DNA of 64,000 bases from Pseudomonas sp. C1C7 (GCF_013359595.1 NZ_JABFMP010000008.1:124001-188000), one strand, 5' to 3'; shown: positions 38,171 through 48,275, counted from the stretch's first letter. The notes: generated from the letters alone by a model not told the origin. Made by a program: numbers and translations.

Positions 38171-38201
38171 AGTAAAGACCCTGTAGCGACTATAGGGTCA
38201 A
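38171..38201 (-). promoter_or_regulatory. MerR-type promoter/operator of cadA
   Basis: On the minus strand: -35 TTGACC, a 19-base spacer, and -10 TTTACT. The spacer holds the dyad ACCCTATAG / CTACAGGGT (38178-38198). The long spacer and dyad are typical of CadR/ZntR/PbrR promoters, where the metal-bound regulator twists the DNA. Confidence 0.85.
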
Positions 38202-38225
38202 GCACCCTTTTTGGAGATCATCGTC

Positions 38226-38675
38226 ATGAAGATCGGAGAGTTGGCGAAACTGACGGATTGCGCGGTAGAGACCATCCGTTACTACGAGCGCGAAAGCCTG
38301 CTACCGGAACCGGCACGCAGCGACGGCAACTACCGCGTCTACACCCAGGCCCACGCCGAACGCCTGACCTTCATCCGCAATTGCCGCACCCTGGACATGA
38401 CCCTGGAAGAGATCCGCAGCCTGCTGGCCTTTCGCGACAGTCCGCAGGACCAGTGCGAAAGCGTCAACGCACTGATCGACGAGCACATTCACCATGTGAA
38501 AGCGCGGATTGATGGGCTGATGGCGCTGCAGACACAGTTGATCGACCTGCGCCAACGTTGTGGCGAAGGGCCGGACATCGATCAATGCGGGATTTTGCAG
38601 CGGTTGGAAGTGAGTGGCGGGGTGGTGGCGACGGAGGTTGAACACTCGCACGTGGGCAGAAGCCACGGCCACTAA
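38226..38675 (+). CDS. cadR: MerR-family Cd/Pb/Zn-responsive regulator CadR-like
   Basis: 149 residues. N-terminal MerR helix-turn-helix (MKIGELAKLTDCAVETIRYY ERESLL). The metal-binding loop contains Cys77 and, near residue 119, the DIDQCGILQ region. The C-terminal tail is histidine-rich (EHSHVGRSHGH). This layout matches CadR/PbrR. The start at 38226 has GGAGATC upstream, and a start 15 bases earlier is less likely. Divergent from cadA with the shared operator in between. Convergent with thyA. Confidence 0.93.
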   Translation: MKIGELAKLTDCAVETIRYYERESLLPEPARSDGNYRVYTQAHAERLTFIRNCRTLDMTLEEIRSLLAFRDSPQDQCESVNALIDEHIHHVKARIDGLMALQTQLIDLRQRCGEGPDIDQCGILQRLEVSGGVVATEVEHSHVGRSHGH

Positions 38676-38691
38676 GAACTCCCCAAAACAC

Positions 38692-38770
38692 TGTAGGAGC
38701 TGCCGAAGGCTGCGATCTTTTGACTTTGATTTTCAAGATCAAAAGATCGCAGCCTTCGGCAGTTCCTACA
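38692..38770. repeat. REP pair (GATCGCAGCC type) between cadR and thyA
   Basis: Arms TGTAGGAGCTGCCGAAGGC and complement (one mismatch), with a short loop. Convergent junction. Confidence 0.88.
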
Positions 38771-38789
38771 TTTTGATTGGGGCTTGGCG

Positions 38790-39761
38790 TCAGACCGCCA
38801 TCGGCGCGGTCATTGGCGCATGGTGCTCGTAGCCTTCCAGCGTGAAGTCGCTCGGCTCCACCAGCTCCAGCCACTCCGGCTGATACACACCGGTCTTGGC
38901 AAACTCCGGCACACGATCATTGATCACCAGCTTCGGCGCCGGCAATGGCTCGCGCTTGAGCTGTTCGTTGAGCATGTCCAGGTGGTTTTCGTAGACGTGG
39001 GCGTCACCGATGAAATAGGTGAACCAGCGCGGCGTGTAGCCGGTCAGGCGGCCGATCAGGCTCAGCAGCGCAGCGCCTTCGGTGAGGTTGAACGGCGTGC
39101 CCAGGCCCAGGTCGTTGGAACGGATGTAGAGCGTGAGAGAAATCTCTTTGGTCTCGACGTTCGGGTGGAACTGGTACAGCAGGTGGCACGGCGGCAGGGC
39201 CATTTCATCGAGCTGGGCGCAGTTCCAGCCGTGGAACAGGATGCGGCGGCTGCCCGGGTCCTTGATGATGGTGTCGACGCACTGGCGCACCTGATCGATG
39301 GCCTTGTACAGCACCACATACGCCTTACCGTCTTCCTCGCCTTCGGCGATCTGACGATAGCCTTGTTCCAGGGTCTGCTGGATGGCGGCCGGGTTGCTCA
39401 GCGGGATCTGCTTGTACGCCGGCCATTTGCGCCATTGCACGCCGTAGATTTCGCCGAGGTCGTCCACGCCCTGACGGAACGGGTTGCCCAGCCACTGGGC
39501 GTTTTCGTTGGCGTTCTGGTCCCAGACCTTGCAGCCCAGCGCACGGAATTCGGCTGCGTTGTTCACGCCACGCAGAAAACCGCACATCTCGCCGATGGCT
39601 GATTTGAAGGCCAGCTTGCGGGTGGTGATCGCCGGGAAACCTTCCTGCAGGTCATAGCGCAGCATCGCGCCGGGAAAGCTGATGGTGTTCACGCCAGTAC
39701 GGTTGGCCTGTTTGGTGCCGTTCTTGATGACGTGGGCGACCAGTTCGAGATATTGCTTCAT
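38790..39761 (-). CDS. thyA: Thymidylate synthase ThyA
   Basis: Converts dUMP to dTMP with methylene-tetrahydrofolate. 323 residues, longer than E. coli ThyA because of an insertion, as in Pseudomonas. The catalytic Cys192 lies in [11 protein letters not shown]. Other conserved parts are the folate-side tail ([10 protein letters not shown]) and [10 protein letters not shown]. Downstream of lgt on the same strand, as in many gamma-proteobacteria. folA is elsewhere in this window. Confidence 0.97.
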   Translation of the reverse strand: MKQYLELVAHVIKNGTKQANRTGVNTISFPGAMLRYDLQEGFPAITTRKLAFKSAIGEMCGFLRGVNNAAEFRALGCKVWDQNANENAQWLGNPFRQGVDDLGEIYGVQWRKWPAYKQIPLSNPAAIQQTLEQGYRQIAEGEEDGKAYVVLYKAIDQVRQCVDTIIKDPGSRRILFHGWNCAQLDEMALPPCHLLYQFHPNVETKEISLTLYIRSNDLGLGTPFNLTEGAALLSLIGRLTGYTPRWFTYFIGDAHVYENHLDMLNEQLKREPLPAPKLVINDRVPEFAKTGVYQPEWLELVEPSDFTLEGYEHHAPMTAPMAV

Positions 39762-39778
39762 GAGTTACCTGTGTCCTT

Positions 39779-39805
39779 GAACCCGCAGCTTTCGCTGCGG
39801 GGTTC
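39779..39805 (-). other. Hairpin between lgt and thyA
   Basis: GAACCCGCAGC and GCTGCGGGGTTC pair around TTTC. On the coding (minus) strand it is not followed by a T run, so a partial terminator or mRNA-stability role is possible. Confidence 0.4.
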
Positions 39806-39809
39806 GAAT

Positions 39810-40622
39810 TTATACGGCTGCCGCGGGCGTCGCCGGTGCACGGTGATAGGCCAGCCAGATCAGCAACAGACCGCCGAGGATCATCGGCACGCACAGCACC
39901 TGACCCATGGTCAGCCAGTTCCAGGCCAGGTAGCCCAGCTGTGCGTCCGGTACACGGACGAATTCGACGATGAAACGGAAGATGCCGTAGAACAGCGCGA
40001 ACATGCCGGACACCGCCATGGTCGGCCGTGGCTTGCGGGAGAAGATCCACAGGATCAGGAACAGCGCCACGCCTTCGAGCGCGAACTGATACAGCTGCGA
40101 CGGGTGACGCGCCAGTTGTGCCGGGTCGCTGAATGGCGGGAAGACCATCGCCCACGGCACATCGGTCGGCTTGCCCCACAGCTCGGCGTTGATGAAGTTG
40201 CCGATACGCCCGGCGCCCAGACCGATCGGCACCATCGGTGCAACGAAGTCCATCAGCTGGAAGAACGACTTGTTGTTCTTCTTGCCGAACCACAACGCCG
40301 CCAGCATCACGCCGATGAAACCACCGTGGAACGACATGCCGCCCTTCCAGACCTCGAAGATCAGCGTCGGGTTGGCCAGGTACGCATGCAGATCGTAAAA
40401 CAGCACATAACCCAGGCGTCCGCCGACGATCACCCCCATCGACATCCAGAACACCATGTCGGAGAGCTTTTCCTTGGTCCAGGTCGGATCGAAGCGGTTC
40501 AGGCGGCGGGAGGCCAGCAGCCAGGCACCACCGATGCCGATCAGGTACATCAACCCGTACCAGTGGATTTTCAGCGGACCGATGGCCAGGGCCACCGGAT
40601 CGATCTGCGGGTAAGGCAGCAT
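39810..40622 (-). CDS. lgt: Phosphatidylglycerol-prolipoprotein diacylglyceryl transferase Lgt
   Basis: First step of lipoprotein maturation, inner membrane. 270 residues, about seven spans. The motif [12 protein letters not shown] is near residue 105, and the Lgt signature [13 protein letters not shown] is near residue 140. The ATG lies near an AGGAG-like site in GCAATGCTGCC; the start gives the expected length. Upstream of thyA, consistent with the usual lgt-thyA order. Confidence 0.97.
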   Translation of the reverse strand: MLPYPQIDPVALAIGPLKIHWYGLMYLIGIGGAWLLASRRLNRFDPTWTKEKLSDMVFWMSMGVIVGGRLGYVLFYDLHAYLANPTLIFEVWKGGMSFHGGFIGVMLAALWFGKKNNKSFFQLMDFVAPMVPIGLGAGRIGNFINAELWGKPTDVPWAMVFPPFSDPAQLARHPSQLYQFALEGVALFLILWIFSRKPRPTMAVSGMFALFYGIFRFIVEFVRVPDAQLGYLAWNWLTMGQVLCVPMILGGLLLIWLAYHRAPATPAAAV

Positions 40623-40705
40623 TGCGACTCCTTAAAAGCGTTCAAATCTTCAAAATGCCCGGGCGACGCTGCCACCCGAGGATTAAGCCAGGATTGCGCC
40701 GTGCG

Positions 40706-41488
40706 TCAAAACAGGAAACTCAAGCCGACGCAGAACAGCAAAGCGGCAAACAGCCGTTTCAGCAACTTCGGCGACAGCCTGTGCGCCAGTCGCGCGCCGA
40801 TGCGGGCAAACACCATGCTGGTCAGGGCGATGCCCAGCAACGCCGGCAAATAAACAAAACCGAGACTATGGGCCGGCAACAGCGGATCGTGCCAGCCCAG
40901 AATCATGAAACTTAATGCACTTGCAAAAGCGATCGGCAGGCCGCAGGCCGACGAAGTCGCCACCGCCTGCTGCATCGGCACGCTGCGCCAGGTCAGGAAC
41001 GGCACGGTCAGCGAGCCGCCGCCGATCCCGAAAATCGCCGAAGCCCAGCCGATCACACTGCCGGCCACGGTCAGACCGAGTTTGCCCGGCACCGTTCGAC
41101 TGGCCTTGGGCTTGACGTCCAGCGCCAGCTGCGCGGCGATCACCAGGGCGAACACACCGATGATCTTTTGCAGGTTGGGCCCGGAAATCGCTTCGGCGGT
41201 CAGGGCGCCGAATCCGGCGCCGATCAGGATGCCCACGGTCATCCACAGGAAGATCGGCCAGCGCACGGCGCCACGCCGGTGGTGCTCGCGCACGGCGTTG
41301 ACCGAGGTGAAGATGATGGTCGCCAGCGAAGTACCGACCGCGAGGTGGGTCAGGATCGACTGGTCGAAACCCTGAAGGGTAAAGCTGTACACCAGCACCG
41401 GAACGATGATGATCCCGCCGCCCACGCCAAACAGCCCGGCCAGCACCCCGGCACAGGCGCCAAGCGCCAGATAGAGCACAAATTCCAT
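40706..41488 (-). CDS. TauE/SafE family sulfite exporter-like permease
   Basis: 260 residues, about eight membrane segments, with family glycine motifs GVLAGLFGVGGGIIIVPVL and IGWASAIFGIGGGSLTVPFL in two similar halves. Substrate not certain; sulfite, sulfonates or sulfoacetate are known for relatives. The start at 41488 gives the membrane protein MEFVLYLALGACAG. A longer frame to 41725 adds a non-homologous N-terminus. Divergent from the NRDE gene. Not coupled to obvious sulfonate genes. Confidence 0.88.
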   Translation of the reverse strand: MEFVLYLALGACAGVLAGLFGVGGGIIIVPVLVYSFTLQGFDQSILTHLAVGTSLATIIFTSVNAVREHHRRGAVRWPIFLWMTVGILIGAGFGALTAEAISGPNLQKIIGVFALVIAAQLALDVKPKASRTVPGKLGLTVAGSVIGWASAIFGIGGGSLTVPFLTWRSVPMQQAVATSSACGLPIAFASALSFMILGWHDPLLPAHSLGFVYLPALLGIALTSMVFARIGARLAHRLSPKLLKRLFAALLFCVGLSFLF

Positions 41489-41620
41489 GCTGTTTGCCCA
41501 CCCATCCCCAAAACCGGAGCGGCATGGTAACGGATGCATGGCCTCGGGCTCCACTGGATGGCGATGGATACCCGCACGATGACTGCGTAGAGTGGGCAAA
41601 AAACACACAAGGACCACCTT

Positions 41621-42367
41621 ATGTGCCTGATTGTTTTTGCCTGGCGACCGGGTCATGCCCAGCCGCTGATCGTGGCGGCCAACCGCGACGAGTTCTATGC
41701 CCGCCCGACCCTGCCGCTGGCGCAATGGCCGGAATCGCCGCAGGTCTACGCCGGCCGTGACCTGGAGGCCGGCGGCACCTGGCTTGGCGTCGGCACGAAC
41801 GGGAGGTTTGCCGCGCTGACCAATATTCGTGACCCCCAGCGGCCTGCCGGGCGCAAATCACGGGGTGAGCTGGTAGCGCGATTCCTCACCGGTGACGTAC
41901 CTATTGACGACTATTTGAGCGAAGTTGTCGCACGTTCGGCGGAATATGGCGGATTCAACCTGCTGGTGGGTAATAACCATGAGCTCTGGCACTTCAATGC
42001 CCGGGAGTCGGAAGCGGTGATGCTGCGGGCGGGGGTTTATGGCCTTTCAAACGCGGGGCTGGATACGCCGTGGCCGAAACTGCTCAAAGCGAGAGCGGCG
42101 TTGAGTGAAGTTCTGGCTGATCCGCAACCCCAGGCATTACTGGCCCTGCTCGCCGATGCGCAGCAAGCGCCGATTGCCGATCTGCCAGACACTGGAGTGG
42201 GTGTAGCGACAGAAACACTGCTGTCGAGCGTGTTTATTGCCAGCCAGAGCTATGGGACGCGGGCGAGTACGGCGTTGATCGTGCAGGCTGATGGTGCGCG
42301 GCACCTGGTCGAAAGGAGTTTCGGGCCGTATGGCGGGCATCTTGGGGAGGTTGAGGTCAGGCTTTAG
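41621..42367 (+). CDS. NRDE (TANGO2-like) family protein
   Basis: 248 residues. It begins MCLIVFAW, which exposes Cys2 after Met removal, and has the family motif ANRDEFYARP with N21-R-D-E24. The fold is probably an Ntn-hydrolase type. Human TANGO2 homologues have been linked to haem handling, but the bacterial role is not settled. Single gene, convergent with ptsP across a REP pair. Confidence 0.88.
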   Translation: MCLIVFAWRPGHAQPLIVAANRDEFYARPTLPLAQWPESPQVYAGRDLEAGGTWLGVGTNGRFAALTNIRDPQRPAGRKSRGELVARFLTGDVPIDDYLSEVVARSAEYGGFNLLVGNNHELWHFNARESEAVMLRAGVYGLSNAGLDTPWPKLLKARAALSEVLADPQPQALLALLADAQQAPIADLPDTGVGVATETLLSSVFIASQSYGTRASTALIVQADGARHLVERSFGPYGGHLGEVEVRL

Positions 42368-42387
42368 TTTTGTGCTGTCAGGACTGG

Positions 42388-42485
42388 CCCCATCGCGGGC
42401 AAGCCCGCTCCCACAAGGTTCTCGGTGATCACACCATCTGTGTTTCACTCGAGAACCTGTGGGAGCGGGCTTGCCCGCGATGGGG
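42388..42485. repeat. REP pair (GCGGGCAAGCC type) between the NRDE gene and ptsP
   Basis: Arms CCCCATCGCGGGCAAGCC and complement; the symmetry also continues inwards for several more bases. Convergent junction. Confidence 0.9.
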
Positions 42486-42496
42486 GCACCGCAGAT

Positions 42497-44776
42497 CTAG
42501 ACAGCCTTGGCCGAAGCCGGATTGGTCATCTTCGAGAGCCCCAGCTTTTTCAGCGCCAGTTGCAGCGAGCTGTGGATAACTTGAGGGTTGTCGATGGTCA
42601 TCAGCTCTTCCAGCAACTCCCGGGACTTGCTCAGATTGATCTGGCGCAGCATCCACTTCACCTTCGGCAGGTTGGTGGCGTTCATCGACAGGCTGTCGAA
42701 ACCCATCGCCATCAACAGCACCGCCGCCGCCGGATCACCGGCCATTTCGCCGCAGATGCTCACCGGCTTGCCTTCGGCATGGGCGTCGCGGACCACGGTC
42801 TGCAGGGCTTGCAGCACCGCCGGGTGCAGGTAGTCGTAGAGGTCGGCCACCCGCGGGTTGTTGCGGTCCACGGCCAGCAGGTACTGGGTCAGGTCGTTGG
42901 AGCCGACCGACAGGAAGTCTACCTGCCGCGCCAGTTCCTTGGTCTGGTACACCGCGGCCGGAATCTCGATCATCACCCCCACCGGCGGCATCGGCACGTC
43001 GCAACCTTCGTCGCGCACCTCGCCCCAGGCACGGTGGATCAGGTGCAGGGCTTCTTCCAGTTCGTGGGTGCCGGAGATCATCGGCAACAGAATGCGCAGG
43101 TTGTTCAGGCCTTCGCTGGCCTTGAGCATGGCGCGGGTCTGGACCAGGAAGATTTCCGGGTGGTCGAGGGTGACGCGAATGCCGCGCCAGCCGAGGAACG
43201 GGTTGTCTTCCTTGATCGGGAAGTACGACAGCGCCTTGTCGCCACCGATGTCCAGGGTACGCATGGTCACCGGTTGCGGGTGGAACGCGGCCAGTTGTTC
43301 GCGGTAGATCGCCAGCTGTTCCTTTTCGCTCGGGAAGCGCTGGTTGATCATGAACGGCACTTCGGTGCGGTACAGGCCAACACCCTCGGCGCCGCGCTTC
43401 TGCGCCCGGGCCACGTCCGCCAGCAGGCCGGTGTTGACCCACAACGGCATGCGGTGGCCGTCGGTGGTCACGCACGGCAGGTCGCGCAGGGAATCGAGGC
43501 CCAGGGCCAGTTGTTTCTCTTCCTCCACCACTTCGGCGAACTGCTTGCGCAATACGTCACCAGGGTTGGTGTACACCTCGCCTCGGTTACCGTCGACGAT
43601 CAGTTCGATGCCGTCGACCTTGGCATAAGGCAAATCGACCAGGCCCATCACCGTCGGGATGCCCATGGCCCGGGCCAGGATCGCGACGTGGGAGTTACCC
43701 GAACCGAGTACCGACACCAGGCCGACCAGTGTGCCTTCCGGCACCTCGCCGAGCATGGCCGGGGTCAGCTCCTCGCTGACCAGAATGGTTTTTTCCGGGT
43801 AGACCAGGTTCTGCTGGCGCTCTTCCTGCAGGTAGGCGAGCAGCCGGCGGCCCAGGTCCTTGACGTCCGACGCCCGCTCACGCAGGTATTCGTCGTCCAT
43901 CAGTTCGAAGCGGTTGACGTGATCGGTCACGACCTGACGCAAGGCGCCCTGGGCCCACTGCCCGGTCTTGATCACGGTGGTCACCTCGTTGCCCAGCGCC
44001 GCATCGTCGAGCATCATCAGATAGACGTCGAACAGCGCGCGCTCTTCCGGGCGCAGCTGGGTGGCGAGCTTGGCGGACAACGCACGCATGTCGGCGCGCA
44101 CGCCTTCGATGGCGGTCTTGAACAGCCCAAGCTCGGCGTCGATGTCGGTGATGGTCTTGTCGGGCACCACGTCCAGGTCGGCCGGTGGCAACATGACTAC
44201 CGCGGTACCGACCGCCGCGCCCGGCGAACCCGGCACGCCGACGAACTTGGCTTCCTGGATGCCCTTGCCCTGACGGCCCAGGCCGCGGATGGAACCGGTG
44301 GCTTCGGCGTGGGCGATAACGCCGGCGAGCTGCGCACTCATGGTCACGAGGAAGGCTTCTTCACCCTCATCGAACTGGCGGCGTTCTTTCTGTTGGATGA
44401 CCAGCACGCCAACGACGCGGCGGTGGTGAATGATCGGCGCCCCGAGGAACGAGGCGTAGCGCTCTTCACCGGTCTCGGCGAAGTAGCGGTAGCGCGGGTG
44501 ATCCGCGGCGTTTTCGAGGTTCAGGGGTTCTTCACGCGTGCCGACCAGGCCGACCAGACCTTCATTGGGGGCCATGCTGACCTTGCCGATCGAGCGCTTG
44601 TTCAAGCCCTCGGTGGCCATCAGCACGAAACGGTTGGTCTCGGGGTCAAGCAGATAGACCGAGCAGACCTGGCTGCCCATGGCCTCTTTGACGCGCAACA
44701 CAATAATCCCCAACGCCGCCTTGAGATCCTTGGCGGAGTTAACTTCCTGGACGATCTTGCGCAGCGTATTGAGCAT
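42497..44776 (-). CDS. ptsP: Phosphoenolpyruvate-protein phosphotransferase PtsP (EI-Ntr)
   Basis: First enzyme of the nitrogen-related PTS: takes phosphate from PEP and passes it to NPr. 759 residues: an N-terminal GAF domain (about 1-165), then the EI N domain with the phospho-histidine His363 in GSGNSHVAILARAMG. The PEP-binding C-terminal barrel follows, with ending GEMAGDPAAAVLL. The GAF domain separates it from sugar EI. Downstream of rppH on the same strand by 22 bases, the standard order. Confidence 0.97.
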   Translation of the reverse strand: MLNTLRKIVQEVNSAKDLKAALGIIVLRVKEAMGSQVCSVYLLDPETNRFVLMATEGLNKRSIGKVSMAPNEGLVGLVGTREEPLNLENAADHPRYRYFAETGEERYASFLGAPIIHHRRVVGVLVIQQKERRQFDEGEEAFLVTMSAQLAGVIAHAEATGSIRGLGRQGKGIQEAKFVGVPGSPGAAVGTAVVMLPPADLDVVPDKTITDIDAELGLFKTAIEGVRADMRALSAKLATQLRPEERALFDVYLMMLDDAALGNEVTTVIKTGQWAQGALRQVVTDHVNRFELMDDEYLRERASDVKDLGRRLLAYLQEERQQNLVYPEKTILVSEELTPAMLGEVPEGTLVGLVSVLGSGNSHVAILARAMGIPTVMGLVDLPYAKVDGIELIVDGNRGEVYTNPGDVLRKQFAEVVEEEKQLALGLDSLRDLPCVTTDGHRMPLWVNTGLLADVARAQKRGAEGVGLYRTEVPFMINQRFPSEKEQLAIYREQLAAFHPQPVTMRTLDIGGDKALSYFPIKEDNPFLGWRGIRVTLDHPEIFLVQTRAMLKASEGLNNLRILLPMISGTHELEEALHLIHRAWGEVRDEGCDVPMPPVGVMIEIPAAVYQTKELARQVDFLSVGSNDLTQYLLAVDRNNPRVADLYDYLHPAVLQALQTVVRDAHAEGKPVSICGEMAGDPAAAVLLMAMGFDSLSMNATNLPKVKWMLRQINLSKSRELLEELMTIDNPQVIHSSLQLALKKLGLSKMTNPASAKAV

Positions 44777-44798
44777 GGCTCGGGGTCGAACTCCGTCG

Positions 44799-45278
44799 TC
44801 AGTCGCGCGCTAAAAGGCGCGGGGCAAGCTCTTTGAGGGCGCGCCGATACACCTCGCGCTTGAATGTCACCACCTGGCCCAGCGGATACCAATAGCTGAC
44901 CCAGCGCCAGCCATCGAACTCCGGTTTACCGGTCAAATCCATCCGCACCCGCTGCTCGTTGGAGATCAGGCGCAGGAGAAACCACTTCTGTTTCTGGCCG
45001 ATGCACAGCGGCTGGCTGTGCGTCCTGACCAGACGTTGCGGCAAACGATAGCGCAACCAGCCCCGGGTGCAGGCGAGTATTTCAACATCCTCGCGTTCCA
45101 GGCCCACTTCTTCGTTCAGCTCGCGGTACAAGGCGTCTTCCGGCGTCTCCTGGGGATTGATTCCGCCCTGAGGAAACTGCCAGGCATCTTGATTGATTCG
45201 GCGAGCCCATAGGACCTGGCCGGCATCATTCGTCAGAATGATCCCGACATTAGGACGAAAACCATCGGGGTCGATCAC
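44799..45278 (-). CDS. rppH: RNA pyrophosphohydrolase RppH
   Basis: Nudix enzyme that removes pyrophosphate from 5' ends and starts mRNA decay. The start is taken as the GTG at 45278, with GAGG eight bases upstream, giving the standard N-terminus [14 protein letters not shown]. The ATG 60 bases upstream adds a sequence foreign to the family. The Nudix box spans residues 38-60 (G38, E53, E56, E57 present). 159 residues, normal. Cotranscribed with ptsP. Confidence 0.95.
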   Translation of the reverse strand: MIDPDGFRPNVGIILTNDAGQVLWARRINQDAWQFPQGGINPQETPEDALYRELNEEVGLEREDVEILACTRGWLRYRLPQRLVRTHSQPLCIGQKQKWFLLRLISNEQRVRMDLTGKPEFDGWRWVSYWYPLGQVVTFKREVYRRALKELAPRLLARD

Positions 45279-45421
45279 GGCAACAACCTCGCAAACGCAT
45301 GTCGCCGCATTGTTCCACAAAGGTCGTGAAGGCAGCAACGCGCCGGCTTACCTTATGTGCACTCTTGTGAAAAGTCCGTATTCTGGACGCCTTTCTACAG
45401 ACTTTTCAGCGAGTAACTGCA

Positions 45422-46078
45422 ATGCGGCTGGCTTTATTCGACTTGGACAACACGCTTCTGGGCGGCGACAGCGACCACGCCTGGGGCGATTACCTGTGTG
45501 AACGCGGCTTCCTTGACCCGGTGGCCTACAAGGCACGCAACGACGAGTTCTATCAGGACTACCTGGCGGGCAAGCTCGATAACGATGCCTACCTGAACTT
45601 CTGCCTGGAAATCCTGGGCCGTACCGAAATGGACGTGCTCGCCCTCTGGCACAGCGACTACATGCGCGACTGCATCGAGCCGCTGATGCTGCCCAAGGCC
45701 ATCGAACTGCTGGCCAAGCACCGCGCCGCCGGCGACAAGCTGGTGATCATCACCGCCACCAACCGCTTCGTCACCGGCCCCATCGCCGAGCGCCTGGGCG
45801 TCGACACCCTGATCGCCACCGAATGCGAAATGCAGGACGGCCGCTACACCGGGCGCAGCACCGACGTGCCGTGCTTCCGCGAAGGCAAGGTGACAAGGCT
45901 CAATCGTTGGCTGGAGGAGACCGGGCACAGCCTGGAGGACAGTTACTTCTACAGCGACTCTATGAATGACTTGCCGCTGCTGGAGCAGGTGACGAATCCG
46001 GTGGCGGTTGATCCGGATCCGAATCTGCGGGCTGAAGCCGAGAAACGTGGCTGGCCGGTAATCAGTCTGCGCGACTGA
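45422..46078 (+). CDS. HAD-IB family phosphatase, SerB-like fold
   Basis: 218 residues. Motif I is [16 protein letters not shown] (Asp7 and Asp9), motif II is VIITATNRF, and motif III/IV is [14 protein letters not shown]. The cap (about 30-90) is of the IB helical type, shared with phosphoserine phosphatase and inhibitors of phospholipid synthesis. Substrate not predictable. Divergent from rppH, convergent with the DUF2269-like gene. Confidence 0.9.
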   Translation: MRLALFDLDNTLLGGDSDHAWGDYLCERGFLDPVAYKARNDEFYQDYLAGKLDNDAYLNFCLEILGRTEMDVLALWHSDYMRDCIEPLMLPKAIELLAKHRAAGDKLVIITATNRFVTGPIAERLGVDTLIATECEMQDGRYTGRSTDVPCFREGKVTRLNRWLEETGHSLEDSYFYSDSMNDLPLLEQVTNPVAVDPDPNLRAEAEKRGWPVISLRD

Positions 46079-46083
46079 AACCG

Positions 46084-46151
46084 CTTCGCGGGCAAGCCTC
46101 GCTCCTACAGGTCGGTGATGAACCCTGTAGGAGCGAGGCTTGCCCGCGAAG
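46084..46151. repeat. REP pair (GCGGGCAAGCC type), perfect 27-base arms
   Basis: Arms CTTCGCGGGCAAGCCTCGC onwards and exact complement flank 14 bases, six bases after the HAD gene stop. Convergent junction. Confidence 0.92.
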
Positions 46152-46171
46152 ATTCGATACGGTCTCAGACT

Positions 46172-46597
46172 TTAAACCGGCTTGGCGCCCATCAACCCGG
46201 CAATGGCGATAAAACAGACAAAACTGAACAACGCCAGGGCAAAGCTGAACCGCCCCACCCCGCCCGGCGTCTTGCGCGCCTTGTTCAGCCGTACCAGCAG
46301 CCAGAACCACGCCAGCGCCGCTACGGTGTAGAGCACGCTGGACGCCAGCAGCCAGGTCTGCCCCAGCGGCCAGCCCACCAGGTGCACCATCCACCAACCG
46401 GTGAAGGGCATGCTCAGCAGCGCCAGCCCCATCAACAGCCAGATGAACACCCGCGGGCTTTGCAGGGTACGGCTTGGTGCGGTGGCATCACCGTTGCGCC
46501 TGGTACGCCAGACCCAGAGGCCCAGGCCCACCGCACAAAGCAGCAGGACTACCGTGGCCACCATGTGCGCCGCTTTCAGGGCAGTTAACGTTTCCAT
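46172..46597 (-). CDS. DUF2269-type integral membrane protein
   Basis: 141 residues, four hydrophobic segments: about 5-27 (LKAAHMVATVVLLLCAVGL), 49-68 (VFIWLLMGLALLSMPF), 79-101 and 115-135. Looks like the predicted DUF2269 integral membrane family; no catalytic residues visible. Single gene, 39 bases downstream of ilvA on the opposite side of the REP pair from the HAD gene. Confidence 0.8.
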   Translation of the reverse strand: METLTALKAAHMVATVVLLLCAVGLGLWVWRTRRNGDATAPSRTLQSPRVFIWLLMGLALLSMPFTGWWMVHLVGWPLGQTWLLASSVLYTVAALAWFWLLVRLNKARKTPGGVGRFSFALALFSFVCFIAIAGLMGAKPV

Positions 46598-46636
46598 GGT
46601 TCGATTTCCTTATGCCTTGCCCCCAAGCGTAGCCGT

Positions 46637-48151
46637 TCAGCCAAGAAACAGCTGATACGCCGGGTTGTCGCTTTCGTCCCAGTACGGGTAGCCGATCTCT
46701 TCCAGCGCCGCCGGCACCAGATGACGCTCGTCATGGGGCACTTGCAGGCCCGCGACCACACGGCCATCCGCCGCGCCGTGGTTGCGGTAGTGGAACATCG
46801 AGATGTTCCAGCGTCCGCCCAGCTTATTAAGGAAGTTGAACAGGGCCCCCGGACGCTCCGGGAACTCGAAGCGCAGGATCACTTCGTCCACCACGTGCGC
46901 CGCGCGACCACCGACCATGTGCCGGATGTGCAGCTTGGCCAGTTCGTTGTCGGTCAGGTCGACCACCGGGAAACCCTGCTCGCCGAGGCTGGCGATCAGT
47001 GCGCTGCGCGGGTCGGTGTCCGGGTGGGTCTGCACGCCGACGAAGATGTGCGCTTCGCTGCCGGTGTTGTAGCGGTAGTTGAATTCGGTGATCTGACGCT
47101 TGCCGATGGCCTCGCAGAACGCTTTGAAGCTGCCCGGCTTCTCGGGAATGGTCACGGCGATGATGGCTTCGCGGCCTTCGCCCAGCTCGGCGCGCTCGGC
47201 CACATGGCGCAGGCGGTCGAAGTTGACGTTGGCGCCGGAGTCGATGGCGACGAAGGTGTGCCCGGTGACGCCGCGCTGCTCGACGTATTTCTTGATCCCG
47301 GCCACGCCCAGGGCGCCGGCAGGTTCGGTGATCGAGCGGGTATCGTCGTAGATATCCTTGATGGCTGCGCAGATCTCGTCGGTGCTGACGGTGATCACTT
47401 CATCGACGTGATCCTTGCAGATATCGAAAGTGTGCTGGCCGATCTGCGCCACCGCCACGCCGTCGGCGAAGATGCCCACGGTCGGCAACACCACACGCTC
47501 ACCCGCGGCCATGGCGGCTTGCAGGCAATTGGAGTCGTCCGGCTCGACGCCGATGATCTTGATGTCCGGGCGCAGGTATTTGACGTACGCCGCGATGCCG
47601 GCGATCAGGCCGCCGCCGCCCACCGGGACGAAAATCGCATCCAGACGCCCCGGGTGCTGACGCAGAATCTCCATGGCCACCGTGCCCTGCCCGGCAATGG
47701 TGTGGGGATCGTCGTAGGGGTGAATGTAGACGTAGCCTTTTTCGTCGACCAGTTTCAGCGAGTAGGCCAGGGCTTCGGGGAAGGAGTCGCCGTGCAGCAC
47801 CACTTTGCCGCCGCGCGAACGCACACCTTCGACCTTGATCTCGGGGGTGGTCTTGGGCATGACGATGGTCGCCTTCACACCCAGCACCTTGGCCGCCAGG
47901 GCCAGGCCCTGGGCATGGTTGCCCGCCGAAGCGGTGACCACGCCACGGGCGCGCTCTTCGTCGCTCAGCTGAGTGAGCTTGTTGTACGCGCCGCGAATCT
48001 TGAACGAGAACACCGGCTGCAAGTCTTCACGCTTGAGCCAGATCTGATTGCCCAGCCGCTCGGAGAGCTGGCGGGCAGTCTGCAATGGGGTTTCCACGGC
48101 AACGTCATAAACGCGCGAGGTGAGGATCTTTTTGACGTACTGTTCAAGCAT
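46637..48151 (-). CDS. ilvA: Threonine ammonia-lyase, biosynthetic IlvA
   Basis: First step of isoleucine synthesis: threonine to 2-oxobutanoate. 504 residues. The PLP lysine Lys51 is in FSFKIRGAYNKL. The phosphate-binding loop GGGGLIAGIA is near residue 188. The C-terminal third has two ACT-like regulatory domains (KPGSFKAFCEAIG and RPGALFNFLNKLG), so isoleucine feedback is expected. The catabolic form would lack these. Divergent from rpiA. Confidence 0.97.
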   Translation of the reverse strand: MLEQYVKKILTSRVYDVAVETPLQTARQLSERLGNQIWLKREDLQPVFSFKIRGAYNKLTQLSDEERARGVVTASAGNHAQGLALAAKVLGVKATIVMPKTTPEIKVEGVRSRGGKVVLHGDSFPEALAYSLKLVDEKGYVYIHPYDDPHTIAGQGTVAMEILRQHPGRLDAIFVPVGGGGLIAGIAAYVKYLRPDIKIIGVEPDDSNCLQAAMAAGERVVLPTVGIFADGVAVAQIGQHTFDICKDHVDEVITVSTDEICAAIKDIYDDTRSITEPAGALGVAGIKKYVEQRGVTGHTFVAIDSGANVNFDRLRHVAERAELGEGREAIIAVTIPEKPGSFKAFCEAIGKRQITEFNYRYNTGSEAHIFVGVQTHPDTDPRSALIASLGEQGFPVVDLTDNELAKLHIRHMVGGRAAHVVDEVILRFEFPERPGALFNFLNKLGGRWNISMFHYRNHGAADGRVVAGLQVPHDERHLVPAALEEIGYPYWDESDNPAYQLFLG

Positions 48152-48275
48152 CGGAAAGCATCACTGAGCGGGTTGGGCAGGACCACGGAGTCTAACCCGG
48201 CTTTTGGCTGCACGACCACATTAAACAGGGGGTTTTGTCCCGGCAAACTGCACAGGAGTTTTGGCGGTGGGCTTT

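Noticed and set aside
42425..44836. 803-codon plus frame opposite ptsP
   Set aside because: Antisense shadow; ptsP shows all catalytic motifs.
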